Shown here one piece after another: positions 46,597 through 59,138 of a stretch of DNA of 64,000 nucleotides (position 1 is its first letter; every line of letters starts with the position of its first letter). The translations under genes and the position numbers were made by a program. Source of the DNA: Acridotheres tristis (lineage: Eukaryota > Chordata > Aves > Passeriformes > Sturnidae); the NCBI GenBank assembly GCA_037013685.1, contig CM072887.1, forward strand, positions 91,160,347-91,224,346. The letters run 5' to 3'. A model generated the notes under the pieces. It was not told the origin of the DNA, searched no databases, and was given only the letters and a program-made list of their open reading frames with translations.

Positions 46597-47662
46597 AATC
46601 ATAGAATCGTAGAATAAAATCATCAGTGATCTCCCAGATCATTGAGTCATATCTTTCAGTGAACACCACCAACCAACACCACTTTGTGCCACATCCAGTT
46701 GTTTCTTGAAGACATCCAGGGATGGTGACTACTCTCTGGACAGCCTGTTCCAATGTTTAACCAACCTCTGAGTGAAGAAATTCTTCCTGAACCTCACCTG
46801 GTGCAGCTTGAGGCCATTTCCTCTTGTCATGTCACTGGTTGCCTGGGAGAAGGGGCCAGCAATCACCTTGTTACAACCACTTTTCAGGTAATTGTAGAGT
46901 GATAAGGTTTATCCTATGCCTCCTCTTCATCAGAAGAGGGAATCCCAGCTATCTAAGCTTCTCCTCATAGGATTTGAGTTTCAAATCCATAATCAGCTTC
47001 ATATGCTTCTTTGGACACGTTCCAGAACCTCAATGTCTTTCATGAATTGAAAGGCCCAGAACTGAATGCAGGACTTGAAGTTTGGCCTCACCAATGCTGA
47101 GTACAGGGGGACAATCTCTTCCCTAGTTCTGGACACACCATTTGGATACAAGCCAGGATTCTGTTGACCCGCTTGGCCAGCTGGGCACATGCTGGCTAGT
47201 GTTCAGCTGGCTGTCAAACATCACCCACAGGTCCTTTCTTGCTGGGCAGTTTTCTAGCCAATCTGTCCCCAACCTATAGCATTGTGTGGGGTTATTGTGA
47301 TACAAGTCAGGACTCAGCACTTTGCACTGTTGAATCTCATACAATTGCCCTCAGCCATCAATCCAGCCTGTCCAGATCCCTTTGCACAGCTTTCTAGCAG
47401 ATCAATACTCCTACCCAAGTTAGTGTTATCTGTGTGTTTACTAAGGATATACTTGATGCTCTAGCCCAGATCATTGATAAAGGTGTTAAACGGGACTGGC
47501 TTCAATACTGAGCCTTGAGGAACCCAACTAGTTACTGATTGTCAACTAGTTATTGATTGCCAACTGGATCTGGCACCATTCACCACCACTCTCTGGGCCC
47601 AGCCAGTTTATAATCCAGCAAAGAGGACACCTGTCCAAGCCATGGCTAACAGCTTCTCCAGT
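46597..47662 (-). mobile_element. CR1 LINE, 1.07 kb, 3' part
   Basis: The 3' end, with octamers (AATCATAGAATCGTAGAATA), lies at 46597. The copy extends through the 3' UTR and ORF2 C-terminus into the RT-coding part near 47662 (CCACTCTCTGGGCCCAGCCA). Plus-strand landmarks are CCAACACCACTTTGTGCCAC, GGTGCAGCTTGAGGCCATTT, CTCAGCCATCAATCCAGCCT and ATTGATAAAGGTGTTAAACG. It belongs to a subfamily distinct from the 35391 copy, judging by its different 3' UTR. An 18-bp unit is duplicated in tandem at about 47526-47561 (AACTAGTTACTGATTGTC and a near copy). Confidence 0.94.
46999..47344 (-). pseudogene. CR1 ORF2 C-terminal remnants in two frames
   Basis: Two overlapping minus-strand frames carry successive CR1 ORF2 blocks. 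The upstream one (47344-47123) reads QQCKVLSPDLYHNNPTQCYR, then LGTDWLENCPARKDLW; the next (47190-46999) reads [20 protein letters not shown] and then [12 protein letters not shown]. The switch of frame near 47150 shows a frameshift, so the gene is broken. Host function is not implied. Confidence 0.88.
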
Positions 47663-50600
47663 TCTCCATTTTTTTCCCAGTTCTTGCATTAGTAATCTGT
47701 CAAAGTGTAATTGATACAGCACAGTAAGGACATATCAGCCTTTAGTAGCTATATAATTTTTCATAACAATTCATTTTTTATGTTCTTTAAAATTATTTAC
47801 ATTGGTGTTGCACAGCAAATATTTCAGCAAGAAATAGTAGGCAGAAATAAAGGACCTCTGCTAAAGAGGTATAAAACTAATGTATATTTTATAGTATCAG
47901 TTTACTAAAAGAAAAATGGTTTAGGTTTATCTTCACTTTGTAAAGAACTCAACATAGATGATGAATGAAAGATTTCTGGCAGTCATTATGGAAACAAAAT
48001 ACCTGATAAGTAAGATGAGTAATACATATTGAACCCAATGAAAAAGCCAAATATTCTTATTTTGGTCCAAATACATTGGTCCATCCAGATTTGATTTCTG
48101 CACTATATCTATATATATATATATCTCACTATAATATCATCAGCTTCTTCAGATTTCCATTTATATAAATTAAAATTTGCTTTCTGAAGATATGGACCCC
48201 TACTGACTTTAATGTATGTAATACCGTCTCTTTGAGGATTTGAGGCAAAGCATAAAACTAACTGTAGCTTGGCATGAATTCTTCCAGATAGTTGTCTCTC
48301 AGTATAGTTAAATAGAAAAAGAAAAATTAGAATAGTATTTTGTAGGCTTAAAAAACTGTTCAGATCATCTCTGTAAAACTTGAAAATTTATTTACATTTT
48401 TTTGTGTGTAGTCCGTAAGTTTGATGTATGATGATTTCTAGAAAGCTAAGGTATCAGTATAGTAGATCAATAACTTCATGTTAGCATAAAGGAACACAGT
48501 TAGGCCTGGATTCATCCTGCCAGTTTTAGTCATCAAAGCATCTAACTCACAGTTTTTCTAAAGTCATCAGAGATGCTATGAATCACCATATGTTTTAGAA
48601 CAGTTTTTAAAATATTAAACTACTCCAATTATAAGCAGGTAGACTTGCCCTTTGAAGACCTTGTCCCCCTTCCCCCCTCTCCTCCCTTTCCTTCTGATTG
48701 ATTAGGAAAATAGCTAAGAATGGGCTGGTATCTTAACTAAGCATCTAAAATCAGGACAAATACCTACTGTATGTTTAACTGTGGTTAAAGAGGTAAACGG
48801 AGACTGGGCTTAATGGCCAGTAGTTCTCCATTTTCTGCTGCAGTTTGTGCATTGAGCAGTTCTTAGATATATCTAAGTACAGACCACAGCACTTTCATGT
48901 CAAGGGACATACACATGAAGGCATACATTTAAAAGACATGCTAACTGTCTTCCATGGCAGCCACCATGAGAGCTGTTTTGCTATTCACCCTAGGTAGCCA
49001 TTTACTTTGTCTTGGCTGAAGTGAAATCAGGCCAGTGCTTTTCGTCTTCACAATTTATTTTTATGTGTGTGTGACCAGCTTGACGATTCTGACATTAGAG
49101 TCTTTGCCAACTCCCATGCAGGGGATAATCCTCCTCCTTAATTGGAGCTGTTCAGTGTGACCAGCAGAGTAAGAAACAGTTGCTGCTGCAAGATCACCTG
49201 CTGGCTGAAGAGGCATTTCAGGCAGCCACAGGGAGCTGGGATCTAGCCTGTTTCACTTACTAAATCTTTACTCCTGCAGTAAATTATTATCTTGTCATTT
49301 ACTCGACATAGAGAGTCTACTGAAGACCTTCAGAAAGTAATTTTGTCCCTTTCAGACTTTTAGCTCTCAGATAGAATGGTGCAGAAAGAATATTTTTTAA
49401 TGTAAAAGAAAAAGAATCCCTTTCTACATTAACTTTGGTAAGATTATTAGGTAGTAGATCAGTTACTAGGTTGTTCCTATTATGTAGTCAAGCTTACGGG
49501 GTGTACTGCAGAGAGTTTACACTGAGCCTAATTGAAAACAAAACAGTAGAAAAAATATTTCAATTTGATCGAAAACAAATCCAAAAACTGGCAATAAAAC
49601 ATTATGTTTAAGAATGAAGGAATAAAGATATGTAAATAGATTTACACACATGACCAAGGAAAATCAGATATAAAACTGTTAAAAATATAAGCCACCATGC
49701 ATAAAAAACATTTTCTCATCTTCAGAGGACATGTGTAAAAACCTGCATGCATGTGTAGTGGAGAATTTCAAGAATCAAGAGCAAAGTTCTGCTGAGGAAA
49801 AGATCTTCATAATGATCTCATTAATAACAATCTTCGTTGGTTAAAACTCTCCTTTCCTATCCTGTCTAGCCTTGACCTGCATATATTATGCAGGTTTTAA
49901 ACAGCCGTTTTAGCTGTTTTGCTGAATAGATCAGCCTGCAGCACAGCTAAAGCACATGACCTTCAGATGCTTTTTCAGAACAGCATCAGTCTGTCAGAGA
50001 GACTGCCAGTAAAGAAAAAAAAAGCAAACAACCCACACAATAATATAACTTCTTTTCCATTTCTGTGGGAATCTTTTATTGTTGTTGCTGTTTCCAGAGC
50101 TGAAGTGCACCTGATCTGTAAAGCAACTTTCTAGACAGAATAGGAAATAAAGCAACCTGAAGATTTTCAGTTGTAGTGATAAAACGTAATGGTTTTGATT
50201 ACCCTTTCCTACCTGAAGTTATGTGGTCTTGTCTTACTGTAGTATTTAAAGATCTTTCTTCTCAGCACTCCTTAAGAAAAATTGCTAAAATTTCATAAAT
50301 ATTATCTTAGAATTTTTATGATCCATTTTAGTTATAATCCATATATGGAGGTAACGCCCTGGAAGGGTTGGAAACTAAGATTCCTACACCTATCTAAAAA
50401 TCAACCTAAAGAGAAATGTCAGTATTTGATAATACTTCTGTGTTTTGTGTTTATGGCAGACTACCCTGGCTTGTACTCAGACAGGCATTTTAAAAGCAAA
50501 CTTTCCTCAAGAATTCTATAATCTTTATCCTACTGCACCATATTAGACTAAATTATATTTTCTACCAGTGTGACACAGTGTCATGTGTTTATCTTAGATT

Positions 50601-52004
50601 CTAGTACATCCAGTCTCAAATAAAGATCTTATTACCTGTCAAATTGTGGAATGGAAAAGACTTCTCTTACCCCCCAAAAATTCACAGCCTCATATAAGAG
50701 ACTGATACAAGATTTGCCTGTGGTTTAGCATCTGGTAAAATTAGAATGTAAAACTGGAAGAATGATAGACATACCAAATGTTTAAGTTTCTGCATAAATA
50801 TAGTCCAGGTTTCTGCCAAAAAATATGGCTAGAAATTGACCGTTTTATTCCCAAAGAAAAGATCAGTGTTGATTTAAAATGCTCATATACTCAGGTTGAC
50901 CTACTCCTGATGGTTCCCTTATGAACCTGAACTTGTGTCAAATTCTGGTTTATTGGAACCCAAAACAGAAGGGAGTCATCTGAATGCAGTGCAACTACAG
51001 TAACTACAGACATACATAGGTGTTCTGTTCAGCAGGATACTTCAGAAATTTTATTTGTACTGAGCTAAACAGTGCATTCCTCTCTACATCTCTCAGAGTG
51101 CAGCAATCTTCAAACCAGTAAAAGACAAAAAAGAAATTGTATTCTTTTTCCTTCTCTTTCTTATGGAATGACAAGCTTTGTAGGAAGGTGAAAAATGTCC
51201 TCGCTTGTCACTGGTGGGTTTTGGGGTCCCTGTGGGATCCCCAAGACTGCCCCAGCAGTCCTCAGCGACAGGACACGCTTCCAAGCCTTGCCCAGATAGA
51301 ATCTGGCTTGCAACATGCCTCAAGCCAGCAGAGTGAAGAGTTCAGAACATGAAGAGAGGCTCAATTCCATAATTTATTCTATGAAGGTATCCAGTCTAGC
51401 ATATTCAATGGTTGGGGTTTCTAAGGGGTTTTTATATCTTTTGGGGGTTTTGCATTTTGCACCAATTACCAAGGAGATTCTAAATTCTATCCGATCCATG
51501 AAGAATTTTATATTCAAAACTAGCCTATAGCTGCAAAAGGAAAATGAACCAATAATATTACAGAAAGATAACAGGGGGTCAACTAATGGGGGTTTGAATT
51601 CCTTTTTGAATTAGTCATTAAGCAAGTAGTTTCTTATCTTTAGGATACGGTTTTCCATGGGGCCTGTTCTAGGGACACAGAGAGGTTTTCTGCTTTGAGA
51701 ATGTTTTCTGCTCCCTCCACACTCGCTGGTTTCCAAAAAAATTTCCTACGTCTTCAGAAGAATCTTGGGGAAAAAAAGTGCTTATACTTTTTATGTAAAT
51801 AGTTTAAACAAATATAAGTCCACTTCCCTTTAACTGTTTAACTCTTACAGCACATATGAATTGCCATTTGCCAGCATACAGCCTATACTTGTAGAATGAA
51901 TGAGGTCCAAACAACATTTTAGTTTTTGCATGGCATGCCTATTTATGTGAATTTACTTTTGCATACATCTGATATGCTCTTCCTCATATTCAAGTAATGC
52001 CCAG
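47663..52004. other. Unique DNA, no gene seen
   Basis: Contains a (TA)n run at 48104-48124, a pyrimidine run at 48661-48692, and two GC-richer islands without assignment (about 49000-49270 and 51200-51350). The latter carries several CCC/GGG runs and flanking frames of about 70 codons with no domain. Neither island resembles a transposon I know. Confidence 0.5.
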
Positions 52005-52222
52005 GAAGTTCCACCAGAACATGAGGAAGAACTTTGCTGTGCAGGTGACAGGAACAGATTGCCCAGAGAGGTTGTGGAGTCTCTCTCACTGGAGATATTC
52101 AAGAACCATGTGAACACAGTCCTGTTTCATGGGCTCTGGGATGACCCTGAAGGAGCAGGGAGGTTGGAACAGATAACCCACTGTGGTCACTTCCAATCGG
52201 ATCCATTCTGTGATTCTGTAAT
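52005..52222 (+). mobile_element. CR1 3' fragment
   Basis: CAGAACATGAGGAAGAACTT, GATTGCCCAGAGAGGTTGTG, CACTGGAGATATTCAAGAAC and CACTTCCAATCGGATCCATT, then TCTGTGATTCTG, give the last 220 bp of CR1 in sense orientation. The translated words (NMRKNFA, PEREVVESLS-like) correspond to the final residues of ORF2. It is 5'-truncated. Confidence 0.92.
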
Positions 52223-52689
52223 ATACGTAATTTGATAGTGTTCTGATCAAGATCTTTAGCATCTAGATCTGTATGTAAATTTTAGGAACATAAAAAAATT
52301 TTAAAGAATAGTTCTAAAACAAGCACTCAGGCACCAAATGTTTTAGTTTGAATCTGGAGTTCTAATATGTATTATTTCACTTCATATTCTCTTTCTTCTG
52401 CCCACATCTTTAAAGGTAGGTAAATATCTTGATTTTCTGAATTTTCACTTCAGTCCTGGAATCACTTGCAAAAGCCCAATAGTTTATTAGGACCTCTGGA
52501 TGTCTAAAGTAGATTAAGTTGTGTACTAGGTTTCTCAGAGTTTAAAGCAAAAAAATTTGAAAATCTCCAAGTGCAGACAGTTCAGAATATCTTAGTGAAA
52601 TCTGGTCTAATACTTGATATTCTCATTACGATTTTTGGCTTTTAATTATATCAGGAAGAAATGTCTCTTACTTCACCTTTGGCGATAGC

Positions 52690-52985
52690 ATGCTATATTA
52701 GACTGTGTTGACAGCTTTCCTAAGCTAAATTGGGTATGAACCCACTACTTTCCTTCCGTAGAGGTCTACCAAGCTGGTCAGGCGTGATTTTCCATTCCCA
52801 GAATGGTTGTGTCCAAACAATTGTGCTTCAGGTGATTGGAAATGGCTTTGTCTGGAATTTGGTCAGTTTTACTCCATAATCTTCTAGAGGACTGAGGTGA
52901 AATGAACATCCTGTAGTTTTCTGGCTTGTCCTTCTTGTCCTTCTTAAAGGTGTGCAGTGCAATTTCTCTTTCTGGTTAGGCTGTT
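52690..52985 (-). mobile_element. CR1 fragment from the RT-coding region
   Basis: On the plus strand, ACTGTGTTGACAGCTTTCCT, CCAAGCTGGTCAGGCGTGAT and GGACTGAGGTGAAATGAACA, then TGTAGTTTTCTGGCTTG, correspond to the reversed RT-coding part of ORF2. Both the 3' UTR and 5' half are absent, so it is an internal piece left by deletion. The neighbouring 52005 copy is in the opposite orientation and thus separate. Confidence 0.75.
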
Positions 52986-55900
52986 TATAGTCTGTAGCAA
53001 ATGCTTAACAGAATACTTCCTGGAGCTGGCCACCACAACCAGAGCAGCATGTCACCAATGCATAGCACTGAATGGAAGTTGCATATAGCCTCAGACACCA
53101 CCTCCATCTTCTCTATACTTCATAGATTTCTGTATCTTCACCAATTTCTTCATTAACTTTCTAGTTCTTGTCTCCATCTCACAGCTGCTGGCACTCCATG
53201 GGTTCTAGCTCAGTAGGAAGCCAGATAGAAACCAGTTTTGCAACTCTACCTCCCTCCGCACAAGATTTTGCTTGGCAGAAAGTTTATTTCATTGATTTTT
53301 AGCTCTATGTCCTGGAGAAAACCATTCTGGAGGTCCATGCTTCCTGCCATGCTGAGCTCTAAATCACCCAATAGGTTTGTCAATTAGGTCTTTGTTTTCC
53401 CACATCTGAAGAGATCTAGAGACCTTGCAGGATTCTGACAAGGTTCCCTATGGGATCTATCTGGAAAGGTATCTCAGAGAGTGCCTAACACACTCAGCTG
53501 GACCAAGCTGCATAAATGTAATGGTTACTAGTCAACTTCAGAAGCTAGCTTGGAGGAAAGGGTGAGACCTGCAAGTCCATTCCAGTGTATCAAGACTGCT
53601 TGTCTCCTGCTGGAGGACTATTGCATTTTCTCCTAGACTTAGTTACCTTACCCAAAAGTGGAGGAAAGGACCTTCACCATCTTGAGATCTCAAGCTTCTA
53701 TCAACCATGAAGTCAGAGATCTCTTAATGATAGATAAGTTATTTGTATTTAGGCTGGTGACTATTAGCCAGAGCTACAATCTGAAGTGAACAGCTGTACA
53801 GTTGCATCTTCTGTTCTTCCTTACAGAACTGACATGATTTTACCATCCATATTTTTCTAAAGTCAAGTATTCACCAGACTATGCTGAATCAGTTGTCATG
53901 GCCCAGCTTCATGGAGATGTAGTTCTGTTTCTGACAGCAGTTTTACTCTCTGATACATTAGTGTGAATCATATGCAGTCTAATCAGCTGGGTCAATAGAG
54001 TATGTAATGTAGCCATATAATTTCCAGTCCCAAAGCTCACTATTTCACATTTAAGATGTAGTTTCATGTGTGTATACTGTGCATCATATGAATAAGCAAA
54101 GATGCTATGGATAGTTTCTTCCCTTTTTTTCAGTTGATGGACATAGAAGGTTCTCAAACTATAGAAGTTTGTCAACAACCAAGACAAAACCTCCTAAAGC
54201 ACACAGATCACGGACAAAAGGAATTCAAGAGTGGAGCTGAACATTATTTCTGCTAGACCAGATGTGTTTATTTCTTCTTTGTCCTAATCATCATGGTAGA
54301 GTATCACTTTGAATACAGATGCCTTTTAGCAGCTTTCAAATCCTAAGAGTGGCTAGCTTAAGCTGGTTTGCATTCCTACAGTTAAAAATTATTACATATA
54401 TTCCACAAGTATTCTTCCTATGTGATAATGTTTGTTTTCTGAAAGTATGGAGAAAATATTTGCTGTTAAACTGAGTTATCCTTTGCAGTGTTGGCAGATT
54501 CTGCAAATTATTTAAAAAATCATCAAAGCTATGTTTTTTTCATGTTGGAAAGCTGCAGAAGCAAAGACAAGGCTTCCCTTCAAAAACAAGAAGAAAACAA
54601 GGTATCTGGCACCTCTGAGAAACACTCAGAAAGGTGTACTCCTCTACTGGTGTTTTCATATTTTCTTTAAAGGAACATTTTATGTTTAACAGCCCTATTT
54701 TCCTGAATTGCTTTCATTTGGTGTTAAGTGTGTTGTTTCCACGTGTCTCAGGATGTTGGCCTGGTTCCCCTTGAGTTCAAAGACATAGTTTGTGTTACTC
54801 TTTTTTTACACAGCCATCTGCTGTAAAAACTAAGCTGTGGGAAAACAACAAACAAAGCAGTCTCTACTAAAATATTTGGTGGTATGGTCTATCAATCACT
54901 TTGGCAGGAAAATATCTTATGAACATACATTTTCAATTTTTCTTTTGAAGAGATGGCAGACTGAATTCTGGCTTAGGACATGGCAATATGAGTAGGAAGT
55001 GACTCAGCTGAAACCAATCAACTAAAAGAAAATCAAAACTACATTAGTGGAAAATCCAGCAAATTTACTGTATTTCTTTGAATTTTTATAGAGATTTTTC
55101 TGGAATACACTTTGACAGCAGACAGTCAGACAGTCTGCTTTAGACAAAGCTAAGTAGATCTGAATTGTGAAAATGCTAAATGACTGCGATATCTCAAAAT
55201 TTACTTTTTAAAAATATCAGTATTTTTCCATTATAACCTCAAGGCTGAATTATTATCACAGACATTTTACTGATTCCTGCTTCCATTAATATTTAGAACA
55301 CACAGAATATATAATATAGTCTAGTTAATTATTTCTGAAAGTAGCTGACACTTTGTAAACACAGGCCCAGTAAAACTCAGAGATCTCAATTACTTGTAAA
55401 AGTATATTGGAAATAATTCTTGTTTTAGGTATGGTGGATAAATAGAATATAAGTGCAGTTAGTACACCAAAAAGTACCAGATGAATATCCGTTTAATGGA
55501 AGGATTCTCAAAGAAAAATCATTAAAATTAACAGCTCATGGAATATATCTTTAATAAAACGCTAGTCTATCGGAGTCTTCAGGCTGCCTCTTAAACACAG
55601 TTTTATACAAACACATTGGATTGCATGAATGGCCCATAATGGATAACAAAATAGGTCCTTACTGCCCAATCTCATGGCTCAGACATCAATTATTGGGTCA
55701 AGAGATAAATGCATCACAACGTGGTGAAAACTGAAAGAGGCTGTCTCATCTCTGCATCCTCTTCTGTTTCTTCTGCCTTCTTACTCCCAATCATACATGT
55801 ACCAGAATTCATATTCACAGAACTGCACAATAACATAGCAGAAAATTATTCAAGTTTGATTTAGTCCCGATCAGTGCCCTGTGAATAAATTTGACTAATT

Positions 55901-56261
55901 GTTGAACTGTAATTAATAGAAATATTTTACTTTCTGCTACACTAAATATGTTTGAAAAAAAAAATGCTTGGGGTGATTGGGTTAGAGGATTCTAGTTTCT
56001 TATAATATTGAAATATATTTATGGAAAAATTAATAATCAATCACCATTCCTTTTTTTTTCTGTGACACATGGTCTTACCACAATTTCTGCTTGTGGAAAT
56101 GTAATTGTCCTAAGAGTTTAACTATTCTAATGAGGTATATTTTATACTTAATTGATTTTCTAAAGAAGCAAGAAGTGGGCATAGAAGAATATCCATTGAA
56201 TACTGACTCTGCTTATGAGATTGGAGAAAATACATATTTTAATAAAGTCTCTATAAAGTAA
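52986..56261. other. Unique DNA; unassigned GC-richer block 53030-53720
   Basis: 53030-53720 is richer in G+C than the desert around it and directly follows a CR1 piece, yet I cannot align it to CR1, to the ERVs here or to a gene. On the minus strand a frame of about 65 codons is open near 53240-53450. It could be an old, unfamiliar repeat or a decayed gene copy. 53720-56261 holds nothing recognisable. Confidence 0.4.
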
Positions 56262-56712
56262 TTAGAAGTGGAAGGGACTTAAAAATCATACAGTTCCAAC
56301 ATACTTGCCATGGTCAGAGACACTTTTCACCAGACCAGGTTGCTCAAAGTCCCATCCAGCCTGTCCTTGAACATTTCCAGTGATGGGATATCCACAGCTT
56401 CTCTGTGCAACCTGTTCCAGTGCCTCATCCATCCTCACTGTAAAGAATTCCTTCCTAATATCTAATCTAAACTTGCTCTATTTCAGTTTTATGACATTCC
56501 CCCTTATCCTGTCACTCCATGCCCTTATAAAAAGTCCGTTTTCCAGCTCTCTTGTAAGCCCCTTTTAGGTACTGGAAGGTGCTGTAATGTCTCCCCAGAC
56601 CATTCACTTTTCCAGGCTGAACATCCACAACTGTCTCAGCTTGCCTTCACAGGAGAGGAGCTCAGTCCTCTGATTATCTTTTTAACCTTCCTCTGGTCTG
56701 TCTCCAATAGGT
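56262..56712 (-). mobile_element. CR1 LINE 3' part
   Basis: Plus-strand words GACACTTTTCACCAGACCAG, ATCCACAGCTTCTCTGTGCA, AATTCCTTCCTAATATCTAA, TTTTAGGTACTGGAAGGTGC and CTTTTCCAGGCTGAACATCC follow the reversed CR1 3' region in order. The octamer tail at 56262 is already worn away. Similarity stops near 56712 by 5' truncation. Confidence 0.93.
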
Positions 56713-59008
56713 TCTAATTAAAGCAGTCTTAGTAACACATCTGTGTGTTTCAGTGCTTCTGTATACTTGTCATGAATACTTCTATCTCAAACATTTACAT
56801 TCATGAGTTTAGTTTCAGTTATTTCAGTTCCCTAATTGAGATAATGTTCAAGGGCAGCACGAAATTAATTTCTGACATGTAAAATTGAGTGGAAATAAGA
56901 ACTACATCCAGAAAGACAGATATATTAACTGACACAGAAGTTAATTGTGTATTCTAGTCATTGAGACAGTAAAAGGGGTAGAAATACTCGTAGTGTTGCT
57001 TAAATTTCAGGATGGGATGCCTTTTCCAAATGTGGGAATGATTTTTTTTTGTGAAATCCTCACTGTTATACACTCTTTAATGTGATAACAATGGGGATTG
57101 ACTGTTAGATAATTGATTTTCAGTATTCAGTGCTGTTATACATTTTAAGTAAATGCATCCAGAACTAATTAACCCAGAATGGATTTTCTCCAAGTTTTTC
57201 AGGTTAGTTGATTAAGAATTAAAACAGAGTAGTTGGAACAAATCTCCATCTAGTGTATAATGGAATAAAATGTATTTTCCATATTGACTAAAAAAACCCC
57301 AAACCAAATCTTGAGAATCTACAGCACCTTTCCTGAATAAAAGAGAGAATTTAATCATTTAGGATAGGAAAAATGCAACAAAAATTTGCAAACTTCAGGT
57401 CCCTTAGAGAAGTGCAGAGACAGTCATTGTCTTAATGCTTGTCAGATCTAAAGATCTGAGTAGACCTAGATGAACTTTGTGAGACTTATAAATATATTTC
57501 AACCACCAGTAACGCAATCGATTTTTCAGGTTATATAATTGTGAACTGTTTGCGGCAGCAAGGCAAGCTTTTTATTTATCTGCTCATGTCTTTAAATTAC
57601 TGTATGACAGTTCCATTCAAACAATACTCCTATCGATAAAATTTTAGGCACCTTATACTCACCATGAGGTATGTCATCTTTATCACTTCATACCATCTAT
57701 TTGCATTATGAGTAAATGAAACATCTAAGGAGAAGAAAAACTTGAAAAAAAGTTGGAAGGATAATGGGAGCAGCTCTGAAGATAGGTTGAGTTTTCAGCT
57801 TTTTTTTCCCCCCTCTTTGTTTTCCCCCAAGAATACATACCTGTTTGACTTGTCTTCTGTGTCCTTATTCAATTATAGAAATATTTGTGTGGGCTTTTTA
57901 AGCTGTTTTTTTGGTTGGTTAGTTGGTTGGTTTTGGTTTTGGTTTTTGGTTTTTGGTTATTTTTTTCAATAATTTCATAAGATTTAGAGCCATCTATTTA
58001 TTTTATTTTTTTTTTTCAAACAATAGCTTAAAAATCTCAGTGTAGCAAAAACTGAGGTCAGTGTTAGGAGAATCAAAAACATGGACTGACATTAATTGCA
58101 TAAACAAAAATAGTAACAGATAAAATTCATAGGCTTCAGAAAATACATTACAGTAATGGCCAAAATGTATGTTTGTGATACTGCTCTGGGGCTGAAAGTG
58201 AATTTTAATATAACCCGAATAATTGTTAAACCTTGCAGAAAAAATATCTGAATGGAAAATAATTCCTGATATTGTTTTAAGTAAGCATGTTCACCATTAT
58301 TTATTTCTTCTTAATTTCTTTATGATGTTCATTATATTATCATCAGAGTACTTTGGACATTTTAACTAAATTTGACTAAATTCTGAAAATAAGGTGAAAT
58401 ATTTATGTGGCAAACTATGCTGATTAATGCAGTTTTATGAATTAAGACAATAGCATGAAAGTAAGGTTAAGGATGTCCAAGAGTTTTAGGGATTCAATTT
58501 GATACAACAAAGACCTGAGGTTTGTGTTGTGTTTTGGTAATTTTTCTTCATTTTCAGTGTTGTTTTGTTTGTTTATGAGGGTGTTTTTTGCCTCCAAGGG
58601 ATGCAAATGTAATAACTTTATAATCACATCTTATTTTAAAACTATTAGCTTTAGCTATTTTTAGCACCAGTGGGCACATGTCATGCAAGCTTCAAATTTC
58701 TGCTCTAGCACTTTTTAGCTTAGAAGTTTGCTATTTTCTTCTAAGCTTACATCATGTTCCATGGTTTCCAAAAGTGCACCAACCACAATATAATTTTCTG
58801 TTTATAACTGATGCGTTACTCTTTTCAACCACTCCATATTTGCCAGCAAAAATTACTTCCAATAAACTCAGTTAATTACTAGTGAGATCAAATCAAATTG
58901 CAGATGTTTCTCAGTGCCAGCATATGTCAAATTCAAATTAGAAAAAGCAGAAATTGGGTAAAAATATTTGCTTTCAAAAAGGAGAGTTTTCTTTTGCAAC
59001 CTTTGTAG
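56713..59008. other. AT-rich unique DNA with a G/T tract
   Basis: A G/T-only tract with GGTT and GGTTTT units lies at 57905-57965 and explains the Trp/Phe/Gly-rich end of the frame at 57742-57972. No gene or transposon recognised. Confidence 0.55.
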
Positions 59009-59138
59009 TAGATGTGCATGTACACCTAAGAATCACTTCATCAACCATCAACTGCCAACAGGATGTAATTAGCATGAATAAAAAGCAATTCTGCAAATCC
59101 CTTTACTGGACTAGCAGCTTTTCCCCACAAAAGAGCAG
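59009..59138 (+). other. Weak candidate exon (130 bp)
   Basis: A pyrimidine-rich acceptor (TTTTGCAACCTTTGTAG, ending 59008) and a donor GAGCAG|GTAATT bound 130 bp. Exactly one plus-strand frame is open, using two bases at the start and leaving two at the end. The peptide contains INCQQDVISMNKKQFCKSLY and has no domain I recognise. Its end phase fits the open frame of the segment at 60496. Chance remains likely. Confidence 0.13.

Noticed and set aside
51404..51453. Possible G-quadruplex
   Set aside because: Only three runs of four or more G within reach; a fourth run is missing.
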